From Gillisella vitis (GTDB taxonomy: Bacteria > Pseudomonadota > Alphaproteobacteria > Rhizobiales > Rhizobiaceae): a DNA stretch of 64,000 bases. The position numbers were made by a program, and so were the translations under genes. A model generated the notes under the pieces. It made no database searches, was not told where the DNA came from, and saw only the letters and a list, made by a program, of their open reading frames with translations. The stretch is taken from the NCBI RefSeq assembly GCF_014204625.1, contig NZ_JACHLU010000002.1, forward strand, positions 186,001-250,000, written 5' to 3'. Of this stretch, positions 43,895-54,096 are shown piece by piece (the stretch's first letter is position 1; the number at the start of each line of letters is the position of its first letter).

Positions 43895-45523
43895 TTGCGA
43901 TCCTGTTTGAACCATCTGTCATCTGTGCTTGTCGCCGGGCTTTTGTTGATCCTGGCTTTTGGCCTTTCCGTGGCCCGTGCCGATGATGACCCGGCCAGCC
44001 TGATCAAGGCCCTTGGCACGGCCGACTTCGCCCAAGCTGAAAAGATCATTGATGCGCTGGGCAAAACCGGCAACATCAAGCTGGTGCCAGCCCTTGAAGC
44101 CCTGAGCGGTGGTGATCTTTACGCCCGCAAAGCCGATGGCGCTGTGTTTATCACCAAATCCGCAGGCGGCAAATTGGACTTGATTGATCCGATCACGGGT
44201 GCCGATGCCGGGCAGGAAGCCAAGGCGGCGATGGTCAAGATCAAGATCAACAATGGTCTTCGTCGCGCTATCCGCTCTGCCCAAGGCGGTTTGACGCTTC
44301 TCAGCCCCGATCGTGCCGTGCGGCTTACCGCTGCTGATGCGCTGCTGAAGGCTCCGAGTGAAGAGAACCTCGAACTGTTGGATACGGCGCTGGCCAAGGA
44401 AAAGGATGGCGAGGTCAAAAAGCTTCTGGTGCAGGCGCAAGCCGTGTCGCTTCTCACCTCCAGCCGTCCGATTGATGAAAAGCGTGCTGCCATCAAGGTT
44501 ATCCGTGGCCTCGGCGGGCAGGATGCCCTTTCCATTCTCGGCAATGCCGCGCAAACCGCTGATCCGGCCCTGAAGGGCGATATTGATGCGGCCATTGCCT
44601 CGCTCACCCATGAGGCAGCGCTGTGGAACTCGGCCCAGAATATTTCCTATGGCATTTCTCTTGGCTCCGTTTTGCTTTTGGCGGCGATTGGCTTGGCCAT
44701 CACTTTTGGGGTGATGGGCATTATCAACATGGCTCATGGCGAAATGGTCATGCTGGGGGCCTATTCCACCTTTGTGGTGCAACAGGTGATCCGCGCTCAT
44801 GCGCCGGGCCTGTTTGAGTGGTCTTTGGCCTTTGCGCTGCCGGTGGCCTTTATCGTGACGGCTGGCTTTGGTCTGGTGATCGAACGTTGTGTCATCCGCT
44901 TTCTCTATGGTCGCCCGCTGGAAACTCTGCTGGCCACATGGGGCATTTCCCTGATGCTGCAACAATTGGTGCGCTCCATCTTCGGCCCCACCAATCAGGA
45001 AGTGGCCAATCCCATCTGGATGTCCGGCTCTTTTGCGCTGGGCGGCCTCACAATCACCTGGAACCGCTTGTGGATTTTGGCCTTTTCGCTGGCCGTGTTC
45101 GTCGCACTGTTGATGCTGCTCAAGCGCTCGGCCTTTGGCTTGCAAATGCGCGCCGTGACGCAAAATCGCCGCATGGCATCCTCCATGGGCATTCGCACCC
45201 CTTGGGTGGATGCATTCACCTTCGCGCTCGGCTCGGGCATTGCCGGCATGGCGGGTGTGGCGCTGTCGCAGATTGACAATGTGTCGCCAAACCTTGGCCA
45301 GAGCTACATTATCGACAGTTTCATGGTCGTGGTGTTTGGCGGCGTTGGTAATCTTTGGGGCACATTGGTGGGGGCGTTTTCGCTCGGCATCCTCAACAAA
45401 TTTCTTGAACCCTATGCCGGGGCCGTGCTGGGCAAAATCCTCGTGCTGGTTCTCATCATCCTGTTTATCCAGAAGCGGCCACGTGGTCTCTTCGCACTCA
45501 AGGGAAGGGCGGTGGAGGCATGA
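43895..45523 (+). CDS. urtB: Urea ABC transporter permease UrtB
   Basis: Inner-membrane permease, about 542 residues from the chosen start, normal for UrtB, which has a long N-terminal soluble part (here about 30-240, helical repeats such as LDTALAKEKDGEVKKLLVQA) before the LivH-like core (ISYGISLGSVLLLAAIGLA; GVMGIINMAHGEMVMLGAYS). The start is uncertain: the frame is open from 43625 through a dispersed repeat. TTG 43895 gives a sensible signal sequence (RSCLNHLSSVLVAGLLLIL); GTG 43922 is another option. No clear ribosome-binding site is visible. Stop overlaps urtC by 4 bp. Confidence 0.88.
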   Translation: MRSCLNHLSSVLVAGLLLILAFGLSVARADDDPASLIKALGTADFAQAEKIIDALGKTGNIKLVPALEALSGGDLYARKADGAVFITKSAGGKLDLIDPITGADAGQEAKAAMVKIKINNGLRRAIRSAQGGLTLLSPDRAVRLTAADALLKAPSEENLELLDTALAKEKDGEVKKLLVQAQAVSLLTSSRPIDEKRAAIKVIRGLGGQDALSILGNAAQTADPALKGDIDAAIASLTHEAALWNSAQNISYGISLGSVLLLAAIGLAITFGVMGIINMAHGEMVMLGAYSTFVVQQVIRAHAPGLFEWSLAFALPVAFIVTAGFGLVIERCVIRFLYGRPLETLLATWGISLMLQQLVRSIFGPTNQEVANPIWMSGSFALGGLTITWNRLWILAFSLAVFVALLMLLKRSAFGLQMRAVTQNRRMASSMGIRTPWVDAFTFALGSGIAGMAGVALSQIDNVSPNLGQSYIIDSFMVVVFGGVGNLWGTLVGAFSLGILNKFLEPYAGAVLGKILVLVLIILFIQKRPRGLFALKGRAVEA

Positions 45524-46671
45524 TCACCTCGTTTTTGCTGCGCTCGCTGGATCGTAAAATCCTGATTGCCATTGGCCTGCTGCTGTTGCTGGCCATCATC
45601 GTGCCGGTCCTCAGCCTAGCGGTGCCGGAGGGAAATGCGCTGCATATGCCCACCTATCTGGTGGCGCTGTTTGGCAAATATCTCACCTATGCCATGCTGG
45701 CCTTGGCGCTGGATCTGGTCTGGGGCTTTTGCGGCATTCTCTCGCTGGGCCATGGCGCATTTTTTGCGCTCGGCGGCTATGCCATGGGCATGTATCTGAT
45801 GCGCCAGATTGGCCCGCGTGGCGTTTATGGTGATCCAATCCTGCCTGATTTTATGGTGTTTTTGAGCTGGAAAGAGCTGCCGTGGTTCTGGCATGGCTTT
45901 GATATGTTCTGGTTTGCGGCCTTGATGGTGTTTGTGGGCCCCGGCCTGCTGGCCTTTGTGTTTGGCTGGTTTGCCTTCCGCTCTCGCGTCAATGGCGTCT
46001 ATCTGTCAATCATCACCCAAGCCATGACCTATGCGCTGCTGCTGGCCTTCTTCCGCAATGATATGGGCTTTGGCGGCAACAATGGTCTGACGGATTTTAA
46101 AGACATTCTCGGCTTTAACATTCAGGCCGATGGCACCCGCGCCGCCTTGTTTGCCATCACGGCTGTCACCTTGGCGCTGTCCCTGTTGCTGGCCTCTGCC
46201 ATCGTGCGCTCCAAATACGGCAAGGTGCTGGTGGGCATCCGTGATGCCGAAAGCCGCACCCGCTTTCTGGGCTATCGGGTGGAGCATATGAAGCTGTTCA
46301 CTTTCGTGGTCTCGGCCATGATGGCAGGCGTTGCAGGTGCGCTGTACGTGCCGCAAATCGGCATCATCAACCCCGGTGAATTTGCCCCCGCCAATTCCAT
46401 CGAAGTGGTGATCTGGACAGCAGTGGGCGGTCGCGCCACGCTGATTGGGCCGATCATCGGTGCCATCCTCGTTAACGGCGGCAAAACCATCTTTACCGGC
46501 CTGTTCCCCAATGCATGGCTGTTTGCACTGGGCGGCCTGTTTGTGCTGGTGACGCTGTTTTTGCCCAAGGGCATTGTGGGCACGGTTGCCCAACTCTGGG
46601 GCCGTCGCAAGGAATATAGCGATGCGGCAGCCGCTGAACTCGCCCATAAAACCGCAGAGGTGAAGCCATGA
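45520..46671 (+). CDS. urtC: Urea ABC transporter permease UrtC
   Basis: LivM-like permease, 383 residues. ALALDLVWGFCGILSLGHGA and FFALGGYAMGMYLMRQIG form the conserved core; GIRDAESRTRFLGYRVEHMK is the cytoplasmic coupling loop. Overlaps urtB and urtD by 4 bp each (ATGA), so urtBCD are translated as a coupled unit. Confidence 0.95.
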   Translation: MITSFLLRSLDRKILIAIGLLLLLAIIVPVLSLAVPEGNALHMPTYLVALFGKYLTYAMLALALDLVWGFCGILSLGHGAFFALGGYAMGMYLMRQIGPRGVYGDPILPDFMVFLSWKELPWFWHGFDMFWFAALMVFVGPGLLAFVFGWFAFRSRVNGVYLSIITQAMTYALLLAFFRNDMGFGGNNGLTDFKDILGFNIQADGTRAALFAITAVTLALSLLLASAIVRSKYGKVLVGIRDAESRTRFLGYRVEHMKLFTFVVSAMMAGVAGALYVPQIGIINPGEFAPANSIEVVIWTAVGGRATLIGPIIGAILVNGGKTIFTGLFPNAWLFALGGLFVLVTLFLPKGIVGTVAQLWGRRKEYSDAAAAELAHKTAEVKP

Positions 46672-47423
46672 GCGATAAAACCACCAGCAGCCTTTTGTAT
46701 CTCGATGCCGTCTGCGTCTCCTTTGATGGCTTCAAAGCGCTCAATTCGCTGTCCTTCGTTGTGGAACCCGGTGAGCTGCGCGCCATCATTGGCCCCAATG
46801 GCGCGGGCAAAACCACCATGATGGACATCATCACCGGAAAAACCCGGCCCGATAGCGGAGAGGTGTTTTTCGATGGCGGCAAGGTGGACCTCACCAAGCG
46901 CGATGAGGCCGAAATTGCCCAGCTTGGCATTGGCCGCAAATTCCAGAAACCCACGGTGTTTGAAAGCCATACCGTGTGGGACAATCTGGAACTGGCGCTG
47001 AACAAACCGCGTGGCGTATTTTCTACTCTGTTTTACCGGATGAGTGCGCAGGACCGGGAGCGGATTGAGAATATTCTCGACACCGTGCGGCTGACACACC
47101 GCAAAAATGATCTCGCTGCCAATCTCTCCCATGGCCAAAAACAATGGCTGGAAATCGGCATGTTGCTGGCGCAGGAGCCAAAATTGCTGCTGGTGGATGA
47201 GCCGGTGGCGGGCATGACTGATGCTGAGACAGCCGAAACCGCCATTCTGCTGCGCGAAATTGCCAAAACCCGCTCCGTGGTGGTGGTGGAGCATGACATG
47301 GGCTTTATCCGCGATCTGGGCGTGAAAGTGACCTGTCTGGCCGAGGGCTCGGTGCTGGCCGAAGGCTCGATTGATTTTGTCTCCAACGATCAGCGCGTGA
47401 TCGAGAATTATCTGGGGCGGTGA
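46668..47423 (+). CDS. urtD: Urea ABC transporter ATPase UrtD
   Basis: A protein of 251 residues. Walker A GPNGAGKTTMMDIITGK, Q-loop GRKFQKPTVFE, signature NLSHGQKQWLEIGMLL (LSHGQ, characteristic for UrtD), Walker B LLLVDEPVAGMTDAE, switch VVVEHDMGFIRD. Confidence 0.96.
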   Translation: MSDKTTSSLLYLDAVCVSFDGFKALNSLSFVVEPGELRAIIGPNGAGKTTMMDIITGKTRPDSGEVFFDGGKVDLTKRDEAEIAQLGIGRKFQKPTVFESHTVWDNLELALNKPRGVFSTLFYRMSAQDRERIENILDTVRLTHRKNDLAANLSHGQKQWLEIGMLLAQEPKLLLVDEPVAGMTDAETAETAILLREIAKTRSVVVVEHDMGFIRDLGVKVTCLAEGSVLAEGSIDFVSNDQRVIENYLGR

Positions 47424-47424
47424 T

Positions 47425-48120
47425 ATGCTGACAGTTGAAAACGTCAATCTTCATTACGGTGCAGCCCAAGCCCTGCGCTCCGTCAGCCTTAACGCTCCGA
47501 TGGGCAAGATCACTTGCGTGCTGGGCCGCAATGGTGTTGGCAAAAGCTCGCTGCTGCGAGCCATCACCGGGCAACATCCGGTCTCGGGCGGCACGGTGAG
47601 CTTTGATGGCAAGAGCCTCAACGGCATGGCCCCCTTTAACCGCGCCAGACACGGTGTTGGCTATGTGCCGCAGGGGCGTGAGATTTTTCCTCTGTTGTCG
47701 GTGAAGGAAAATCTGGAAACCGGCTTTGCACCATTAAAGCGCAAAGACCGCACCATTCCCGATGATATTTTCAGCCTGTTTCCCGTGCTGGAAAGCATGT
47801 TGGCGCGGCGCGGCGGTGATTTGTCAGGCGGTCAGCAGCAGCAATTGGCCATTGGCCGGGCCATGGTGACGCGCCCGAAAATTCTGGTGCTGGATGAGCC
47901 AACGGAGGGCATTCAGCCATCCATCATCAAGGATATTGGCCGCGCCATTCGCTATTTGCGCGATTCAACCGGCATGGCGATTTTGCTGGTCGAGCAATAT
48001 CTGGATTTCTGCCGCGAGCTTGCCGATCATGTGTATATCATGGATCGTGGTGAAATTGTCCATGAAGGCCCTGCCGAGGTGCTGGACACGGTGGAAGCCC
48101 GCCGCCATCTGACGGTATAA
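47425..48120 (+). CDS. urtE: Urea ABC transporter ATPase UrtE
   Basis: A protein of 231 residues. Walker A GRNGVGKSSLLRAITG, signature LSGGQQQQLAIGRAM, Walker B ILVLDEPTEGIQPSI (the TEGIQPS form is typical of UrtE), LLVEQYLDFCRELAD. Starts 1 bp after urtD. Last gene of the transporter operon. Confidence 0.96.
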   Translation: MLTVENVNLHYGAAQALRSVSLNAPMGKITCVLGRNGVGKSSLLRAITGQHPVSGGTVSFDGKSLNGMAPFNRARHGVGYVPQGREIFPLLSVKENLETGFAPLKRKDRTIPDDIFSLFPVLESMLARRGGDLSGGQQQQLAIGRAMVTRPKILVLDEPTEGIQPSIIKDIGRAIRYLRDSTGMAILLVEQYLDFCRELADHVYIMDRGEIVHEGPAEVLDTVEARRHLTV

Positions 48121-48197
48121 TCAGGTTGTGCCGATGTTTTTCTTGAAGCTGCGCTTCTATGTGATAATTTCCCCTGGCGGCAATTAGGGAAAACTTG

Positions 48198-49367
48198 ATG
48201 ACGGGCAATGGCGTTTCTGGTCTGCGGTGGCCGGGTTTTGTGTTCAGTGTGTTTGCGACCTTGCTCCTCAGTCTGACAGGTTTTGCGGGTCATGCGCTGG
48301 CATCATCCGGCTGTGGGGTGACGGCGCGGGCGGGCTTGCAGGAGCTGTCCTTTGAATCCGATGGGGTGATGCGCCGCGTGCAGGTGTTTGTGCCGCCGGG
48401 TTATACGGCCAAAACCAAAGTGCCGGTGGTGTTTGATCTGCATGGCTCCAACAGTTTTCCGCAAGCGCAGATGGAGCGGAGCGGCTGGCCCGATGTGGCG
48501 CGCGAAAACGGCTTTATCGTTGCCGCACCCGAGGGCGGGCTTGCTGGCAAGCTGCCCGGCACCCATGCTTGGAATGTGCCGGGTGTGACAGCGGGCGATG
48601 GCCCGGATGATGTTGAATACCTCAGCGAGGCCATAGCGCAGGTCAAGGCGAGGTTTTGCGTTGATGATACGCGGCTTTATGCATCGGGCTATTCTGGCGG
48701 TGGGCGAATGTTGTCGCAATATATCTGCAATGGCAATCGTGATTTTTCGGCAGCTGGTTTTGTCATGAGCTTGCGGGCGGGCTATCCCATACAGGTGCAG
48801 GAGGGTAAGGCGAAAGGCAAATGGTTGCCTGATCCACAGAGCTGTCGTCCCGCGCAGCCGGTGTCGATCATTGCTTTCTGGGGCCTGAAAGATACATCCA
48901 ACCCCTATGCTGGTGGTGGCAAGCCCTATTGGCAATATGGCGGGCAGGCGGCACTGAGCCGCTGGGCTGAACTGGATGGATGTGAAGGCTCTGAGGTCGT
49001 CAGCAAGGGTGCCAGGATTTCATCCGCCAGCTTTGAGCGCTGCAAGGGTGGGGCACGCATTCTGTCCTATACCATTGCCGGGCAAAGCCATGATTGGCCA
49101 GATCGGACGATTGGTTTTTCTCTGGCCTCGATTGGCTCCAAAGGCTCAACCGGAAAAGAGGCGGAGCCGATGTATGCGGCAAAACGCATGTGGGCCTTTT
49201 TTGGCACAAGAGGCGGTGATTTGATGGCGAAGGCAGAAACAAAGGATATTTGCGCCGATGGCGTCAAAAACGGAACCGTTGCTGGCAGTGCGGCCTGCGC
49301 CAGCGTGTTGAAAAACAATGCAAAATCCGAAAGCGACACAGGCTCTCTGGCCATGGGCGTGCGTTAA
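48198..49367 (+). CDS. Secreted PHB depolymerase/feruloyl esterase-like hydrolase
   Basis: A 389-residue alpha/beta hydrolase with signal peptide ([20 protein letters not shown]). [19 protein letters not shown] holds the oxyanion segment, and the nucleophile elbow is [14 protein letters not shown] (Ser in GYSGG). A Cys-rich pattern suits the LpqC/poly(3-hydroxybutyrate) depolymerase group. The His is expected in the [11 protein letters not shown] segment. It probably acts on an ester in the periplasm. Placement between the urea transporter and the urease genes is unexplained; it may be an unrelated passenger. Confidence 0.8.
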   Translation: MTGNGVSGLRWPGFVFSVFATLLLSLTGFAGHALASSGCGVTARAGLQELSFESDGVMRRVQVFVPPGYTAKTKVPVVFDLHGSNSFPQAQMERSGWPDVARENGFIVAAPEGGLAGKLPGTHAWNVPGVTAGDGPDDVEYLSEAIAQVKARFCVDDTRLYASGYSGGGRMLSQYICNGNRDFSAAGFVMSLRAGYPIQVQEGKAKGKWLPDPQSCRPAQPVSIIAFWGLKDTSNPYAGGGKPYWQYGGQAALSRWAELDGCEGSEVVSKGARISSASFERCKGGARILSYTIAGQSHDWPDRTIGFSLASIGSKGSTGKEAEPMYAAKRMWAFFGTRGGDLMAKAETKDICADGVKNGTVAGSAACASVLKNNAKSESDTGSLAMGVR

Positions 49368-49449
49368 TCCTGATGATGGCTGGTGCACGTTTGAGCATGG
49401 AAGGCGCGCTGTTTTGCGCAGATGTCAAGGAGCCGGTGTGCAATCAGCC

Positions 49450-50256
49450 ATGAGCATCAGGCCGCAACGCGCCAATGGGCGAGGGCGGCTTGAAACCAAA
49501 ATGCTGGAGGGAAAAACCCGGCTTGCCACGTTTTTTCAGGAGGGCTGCGCCAAGATCCGCATTCCTGAGAGCTTTGATGGCCGCATGGAAGCGGTGTTGA
49601 TCAATTCATCGGGTGGTTTGACCGGCGGTGATCGGCTTGGTTGGGATTTTCTGGCCGGGGCCGACACCCATCTGACCCTGACCACGCAGGCCTGTGAAAA
49701 AATCTACAAGGCATCCAGCGATACAGCCGAAGTTACCACCCATATCGAGGTTGGTGCCGGGGCGACGCTGCATTGGCTGCCGCAGGAATCCATTCTGTTT
49801 GACCGGGCATCTCTGACCCGCAAGCTGACCGTTGATCTGCATGACAGCGCTGAGTTTTTGGCGGTGGAGGCGATTTTGCTGGGGCGCAAAGCCATGGGCG
49901 AAAGCATGAACCAGGGGCTGGTGCGCGATCGCTGGCGCATTCGCCGTGGCGGCGCGCTTGTTCATGCCGAAGAACTGGCGCTTTCGGGAGCCATCTCGGA
50001 GCAGGCGGCAAACATGGCCGTTCTGGGCGGGCAGGTGGCTTTTGCAACCATGCTGTCTATTGGCCCGCAGACAGAAGCGCATCTGGCGCGGATCAGGCCG
50101 CTTTTGGCAAAGGGGCAAGCGGGCGTCAGTGAATGGAATGGCAAGCTGGTGGCCCGTTTTGTGGCCGAAGATGGCTTTGCCTTGAGAAAATTGCTTATTC
50201 CGGTGATTTCGGCCTTGCGCGCGGGCGCGTCTGTGCCGAAAGTCTGGACTCTGTAA
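49450..50256 (+). CDS. ureD: Urease accessory protein UreD
   Basis: Chaperone that with UreF and UreG delivers nickel to the urease apoprotein. The 268-residue protein shows family motifs [51 protein letters not shown] and [20 protein letters not shown] 49450 is the start; the frame is open to 49318 but upstream residues do not match the family. Confidence 0.95.
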   Translation: MSIRPQRANGRGRLETKMLEGKTRLATFFQEGCAKIRIPESFDGRMEAVLINSSGGLTGGDRLGWDFLAGADTHLTLTTQACEKIYKASSDTAEVTTHIEVGAGATLHWLPQESILFDRASLTRKLTVDLHDSAEFLAVEAILLGRKAMGESMNQGLVRDRWRIRRGGALVHAEELALSGAISEQAANMAVLGGQVAFATMLSIGPQTEAHLARIRPLLAKGQAGVSEWNGKLVARFVAEDGFALRKLLIPVISALRAGASVPKVWTL

Positions 50257-50295
50257 ACACACGATTTGAAACACAGGATTTGCTGCGGAGCACTC

Positions 50296-50598
50296 ATGAA
50301 CCTGTCGCCAAGAGAAAAAGACAAACTGCTGATTTCCATGGCTGCCATGGTGGCGCGGCGCAGGCTGGAGCGCGGCGTGAAGCTCAACTACCCGGAAGCG
50401 ATTGCGCTGATTTCGGATTTTGTGGTGGAAGGTGCGCGTGATGGCCGGGCGGTGTCTGAGCTGATGGAAGCCGGTGCCCATGTCATCACCCGCGATCAGG
50501 TGATGGACGGCATTGCCGAGATGATCCACGATGTGCAGGTGGAAGCAACATTCCCCGATGGCACCAAGCTTGTTACTGTTCACGAACCGATAAGGTAA
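50296..50598 (+). CDS. ureA: Urease gamma subunit
   Basis: Structural subunit of 100 residues, typical length. [40 protein letters not shown] and [20 protein letters not shown] are UreA signatures. Urease hydrolyses urea to ammonia and carbamate. Follows ureD by 39 bp. Confidence 0.97.
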   Translation: MNLSPREKDKLLISMAAMVARRRLERGVKLNYPEAIALISDFVVEGARDGRAVSELMEAGAHVITRDQVMDGIAEMIHDVQVEATFPDGTKLVTVHEPIR

Positions 50599-50603
50599 GC
50601 GCT

Positions 50604-50858
50604 ATGCTGGCTCTTCGACCCAATTGCGAATGTTGCGATATTGATCTGCCGCCCGATAGCCGGGATGCGGTGATATGCAGCTTTGAATGCACGTTTTGCA
50701 CCGATTGCGCCAGTGGCACTCTCGGCGGCTTTTGCCCCAATTGCGGTGGCGAGCTGGTGCGCAGACCCATTCGGCCTCTGGCCAAGCTTGCCAACAATCC
50801 GCCATCCACGATCCGCGTTCTCAAGGCCGAAGGCTGCAAACCTTCGCAAGCCGCCTGA
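50604..50858 (+). CDS. DUF1272 Cys-rich protein
   Basis: A protein of 84 residues with a zinc-binding, eight-Cys pattern: [20 protein letters not shown], then [12 protein letters not shown] and [13 protein letters not shown]. This is the DUF1272 family, inserted between ureA and ureB in rhizobial urease operons; the function is unknown. The His/Cys-free nickel route makes a metal-handling role attractive but unproven. Confidence 0.85.
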   Translation: MLALRPNCECCDIDLPPDSRDAVICSFECTFCTDCASGTLGGFCPNCGGELVRRPIRPLAKLANNPPSTIRVLKAEGCKPSQAA

Positions 50859-50874
50859 ATTTTGGGGAAGACAC

Positions 50875-51180
50875 ATGAAACCCGGTGAAATTATTGCCGC
50901 AAGCGGTGACATTGAACTGAATGCCGGTTTGCCGACCGTGACCATTGAGGTCGAAAACGCCGGCAATCGCCCGGTGCAGGTTGGCAGCCATTATCATTTT
51001 TATGAGAGCAATGCGGGCCTGCTGTTTGACCGGGACAAAGTGCGCGGGATGCGTCTGGATATTCCGGCAGGCACCGCCGTGCGGTTTGAGCCGGGGCAGA
51101 AGCGCGAGGTGACTCTGGTGCCGCTCTCGGGCAACCGGGAAGTATATGGCTTTCGCCAGAAGGTGATGGGCAAGCTATGA
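50875..51180 (+). CDS. ureB: Urease beta subunit
   Basis: Structural subunit, 101 residues. [37 protein letters not shown] and [20 protein letters not shown] are conserved. The stop overlaps the next gene by 4 bp (ATGA). The long frame from 50683 is spurious. Confidence 0.97.
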   Translation: MKPGEIIAASGDIELNAGLPTVTIEVENAGNRPVQVGSHYHFYESNAGLLFDRDKVRGMRLDIPAGTAVRFEPGQKREVTLVPLSGNREVYGFRQKVMGKL

Positions 51181-51599
51181 GGATGCGCAAGGTGAGCCGA
51201 TCTGTGGCTCTTGCCGGTCTTGTCTGGAGTGCTGGTCTTGTCAGCGCCCATGCGGTTGGCCCGAAACTGGACTGTCAGAATGCCCAGACGCAGGCTGATA
51301 TGAACCAGTGTGCCGGGCTTGATCTGGCCAATGCCGATCAGGCGCTGAACAAGCAGTGGACCTTGACCCGCAGTGCCATGGTGGAAACCGATGCCAATCA
51401 GGACACGGGGTTGAAGGGAGCAGAAAAAGCGCTTCTCAAAGCCCAGCGCGCCTGGATTGATTATCGGGATGGGCAATGTGAAGCCGAGGGCTTTGCCGTG
51501 CGCGGTGGCAGCATGGAGCCTCTGGTGGTGGCAGCCTGCAAGACGCGGCTGACGCAGCAGCGCACCGAAGAATTGAAGTCCCTGACAGAGTCGCAGTAA
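51177..51599 (+). CDS. LprI-like secreted protein (DUF1311)
   Basis: A protein of 140 residues with signal peptide ([19 protein letters not shown]) and the LprI/DUF1311 domain: [20 protein letters not shown] and [18 protein letters not shown] with four Cys that would form periplasmic disulfides. The family includes a mycobacterial lysozyme inhibitor. Its place between ureB and ureC, coupled to ureB, recurs in rhizobia as I recall; the role with urease is unknown. Confidence 0.85.
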   Translation: MRMRKVSRSVALAGLVWSAGLVSAHAVGPKLDCQNAQTQADMNQCAGLDLANADQALNKQWTLTRSAMVETDANQDTGLKGAEKALLKAQRAWIDYRDGQCEAEGFAVRGGSMEPLVVAACKTRLTQQRTEELKSLTESQ

Positions 51600-51620
51600 A
51601 TGCGTTGAGACGGAAGCGAT

Positions 51621-52244
51621 ATGACGCGGACGATTATGATTGTTGGAAACGGCGAGATTGCGCATGAGGTGGCCCCGGTGATTGACCGTGCCGATATGGT
51701 CATCCGGTTCAATGGTGCTCGCAATTTTGAAATGGCAGGCAACCGGACCGATGTTGTCGCCGTGTGCAATACCGGGCGGCCTGCAAGAGCCATGTTGCAG
51801 GATCAGGCATGGCGCGACAGTGTGCCGGTGCGCGATTGCGCGGCGATCTGGTCTGTTCGGGATCCGCAAAAATTTCGGGAGATCAAGCCGGATGTACTGG
51901 CCGATTTTCCGGATCTTGTTGACTTTTTTGATGATTATACCGAGGATTTCGACAGTTTTTCGCGGCAATCCGGCAAAGCTCATAATGTGCTCTCCGCACA
52001 GGTGCAGGACGGGGTGGAGGAGGAGCTGAAGGCCTATCACCCGGCGCGTTACGTTGTGCCATCATCCGGCATGGTGGTGATGGCCCACGTGTTGCATGAT
52101 CCAGCCTTTGCCGGAGATGAAATTGCCTTTGCCGGCTTTTCGCATCAGGGTTGGGATGGCCATCCCTTTGATGCGGAACGACAACTGGTTGATGCCTATG
52201 TGACCTCCGGGCGCCTGACGCGCCTTGGAACTCTTTCTGCCTGA
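51621..52244 (+). CDS. Urease-operon protein with sialyltransferase-like (GT29) motifs
   Basis: A 207-residue protein often annotated as a urease operon accessory protein in rhizobia. The N-terminus IMIVGNGEIAHEVAPVIDRA, then DMVIRFNGARN and GNRTDVVAVCN, echo the L-motif of GT29 sialyltransferases (VGN-G, IDxxDxVIRxN, G-T-D). PSSGMVVMAHVLH echoes the S-motif and GFSHQGWDGHPFDAER the distal GF-H motif. No signal peptide is seen. It may be a glycosyltransferase-fold protein with a different role; no link to urease activation is known to me. Confidence 0.75.
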   Translation: MTRTIMIVGNGEIAHEVAPVIDRADMVIRFNGARNFEMAGNRTDVVAVCNTGRPARAMLQDQAWRDSVPVRDCAAIWSVRDPQKFREIKPDVLADFPDLVDFFDDYTEDFDSFSRQSGKAHNVLSAQVQDGVEEELKAYHPARYVVPSSGMVVMAHVLHDPAFAGDEIAFAGFSHQGWDGHPFDAERQLVDAYVTSGRLTRLGTLSA

Positions 52245-52280
52245 ATGTGCCTTTCTGCCTGATTTTAAGGAGTCTGACCT

Positions 52281-53993
52281 ATGTCTTACAGGATGTCCCG
52301 CGCTGCTTATGCCAGCATGTTTGGTCCGACCACCGGCGATAAGGTGCGGCTGGCTGATACCGAACTGTTTATCGAGGTCGAGAAAGACTTCACCCATTAC
52401 GGCGATGAAGTGAAATTTGGCGGCGGCAAGGTGATCCGCGATGGCATGGGCCAGTCTCAGCTCACACGCGCCCATGGCGCTGTCGATACCGTCATTACCA
52501 ATGCCCTGATTGTCGATCACTGGGGCATTGTCAAAGCCGATATTGGCCTGAAAGACGGGCGCATCGTGGCCATTGGCAAGGCAGGCAACCCGGATACCCA
52601 GCCGGGCGTGGATATTATTGTTGGTCCCGGCACGGAGGCCATTGCCGGTGAAGGCAAGATTGTCACTGCTGGCGGCATGGACAGCCACATTCACTTCATC
52701 TGCCCACAGCAGATTGAAGAAGCGCTGATGAGCGGCATTACCTGCATGTTGGGCGGCGGCACTGGCCCGGCCCATGGCACGCTGGCCACCACCTGCACAC
52801 CGGGACCATGGCATATTGCCCGCATGATTGAGGCCGCCGATGCGTTTCCGATGAATCTGGCCTTTGCGGGCAAGGGCAATGCCTCGCTGCCGGGCGCTCT
52901 GGTTGAGATGGTGCTGGGCGGAGCATCTTCGTTGAAGCTGCATGAGGACTGGGGCACAACGCCCGCCGCCATCGATTGCTGCCTCAGTGTTGCCGACGAA
53001 TACGATGTGCAAGTGATGATCCACACCGATACGCTGAATGAGAGCGGCTTTGTGGAAGACTCGGTGGGTGCCATCAAGGGTCGCACCATCCACGCCTTCC
53101 ACACCGAAGGGGCAGGCGGTGGCCATGCGCCGGATATTATCAAAATCTGTGGTCAGCCGAATGTGATTCCATCCTCCACCAATCCAACCCGGCCTTATAC
53201 CATCAACACGCTGGCCGAACATCTGGATATGCTGATGGTCTGCCATCACCTCAGCCCGTCCATCCCGGAAGATATTGCCTTTGCCGAAAGCCGTATTCGC
53301 AAGGAAACCATTGCCGCCGAAGACATTTTGCACGACATCGGTGCGTTTTCGATCATCTCGTCTGATAGTCAGGCCATGGGCCGGGTGGGCGAAGTGGCCA
53401 TTCGCACCTGGCAAACCGCCGACAAGATGAAGCGCCAGCGCGGACGCTTGCCCTCGGAAACCGGCGAAAATGACAATATGCGAGTGAAGCGCTACATTGC
53501 TAAATACACCATCAATCCGGCGATTGCCCATGGTTTGAGCCATGAAATCGGCTCGATTGAAATTGGTAAACGCGCCGATCTGGTGATCTGGAACCCGGCC
53601 TTCTTTGGCGTCAAACCCGATATGGTGCTGATGGGCGGCTCGATTGCGGCAGCTCCCATGGGCGATCCGAATGCCTCGATTCCCACCCCGCAGCCGGTGC
53701 ATTACCGCCCGATGTTTGGGGCTTACGGCAAGGCGCGCACCAATTCATCGGTCACATTCGTCAGTCAGGCTTCACTGGATGCAGGCCTTGCGCAAAAGCT
53801 GGGCGTGGCCAAGCAATTGCTGGCGGTGAAAAACACCCGCGGCGGCATTTCGAAACGCTCGATGATCCACAATGATCTGTTGCCGGAGATTTCGGTGGAC
53901 CCGGAGACCTATGAAGTGCGCGCCGATGGCGAATTGCTGACCTGTGAACCAGCAACGGTGTTGCCAATGGCGCAGCGGTATTTCCTGTTTTAA
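52281..53993 (+). CDS. ureC: Urease alpha (catalytic) subunit
   Basis: The 570-residue catalytic subunit with the di-nickel centre. [14 protein letters not shown] gives two nickel His; the carbamylated bridging Lys is at about residue 219 ([13 protein letters not shown]). [28 protein letters not shown] and the flap [13 protein letters not shown] (catalytic His and Cys-His-His) are intact. Start ATG 52281 follows AAGGAG. It is the last gene before the operon is interrupted by repeats and a reverse gene. Confidence 0.98.
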   Translation: MSYRMSRAAYASMFGPTTGDKVRLADTELFIEVEKDFTHYGDEVKFGGGKVIRDGMGQSQLTRAHGAVDTVITNALIVDHWGIVKADIGLKDGRIVAIGKAGNPDTQPGVDIIVGPGTEAIAGEGKIVTAGGMDSHIHFICPQQIEEALMSGITCMLGGGTGPAHGTLATTCTPGPWHIARMIEAADAFPMNLAFAGKGNASLPGALVEMVLGGASSLKLHEDWGTTPAAIDCCLSVADEYDVQVMIHTDTLNESGFVEDSVGAIKGRTIHAFHTEGAGGGHAPDIIKICGQPNVIPSSTNPTRPYTINTLAEHLDMLMVCHHLSPSIPEDIAFAESRIRKETIAAEDILHDIGAFSIISSDSQAMGRVGEVAIRTWQTADKMKRQRGRLPSETGENDNMRVKRYIAKYTINPAIAHGLSHEIGSIEIGKRADLVIWNPAFFGVKPDMVLMGGSIAAAPMGDPNASIPTPQPVHYRPMFGAYGKARTNSSVTFVSQASLDAGLAQKLGVAKQLLAVKNTRGGISKRSMIHNDLLPEISVDPETYEVRADGELLTCEPATVLPMAQRYFLF

Positions 53994-53996
53994 ATT

Positions 53997-54091
53997 TTGT
54001 CAGGGAAAAGTGGTCACCAGTTTTCCCGAAAGGACAAACGAAAACAAAGGAATATGGAGTCTGTCTGGTTCAGTTCCACAGGACACGACGC
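53997..54091 (+). repeat. Composite repeat after ureC
   Basis: TTTGTCAGGGAAAAGTGGTC, then TTTTCCCGAAAGGACAAACG, and a following GTCTGTCTGGTTCA ... CACAGGACACGACGC stretch. The same composite occurs in opposite orientation at 59976-60071, so ureE-F-G and their neighbours are bracketed by inverted copies. The gap 53994-54403 consists of repeats only. Confidence 0.65.
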
Positions 54092-54096
54092 GCGTA

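Noticed and set aside
43919..45163. Leftward open frame of 414 codons
   Set aside because: Antisense to urtB, which has clear LivH-type motifs.
52062..53702. Leftward open frame of 546 codons
   Set aside because: Antisense to ureC; a by-product of high third-position GC.
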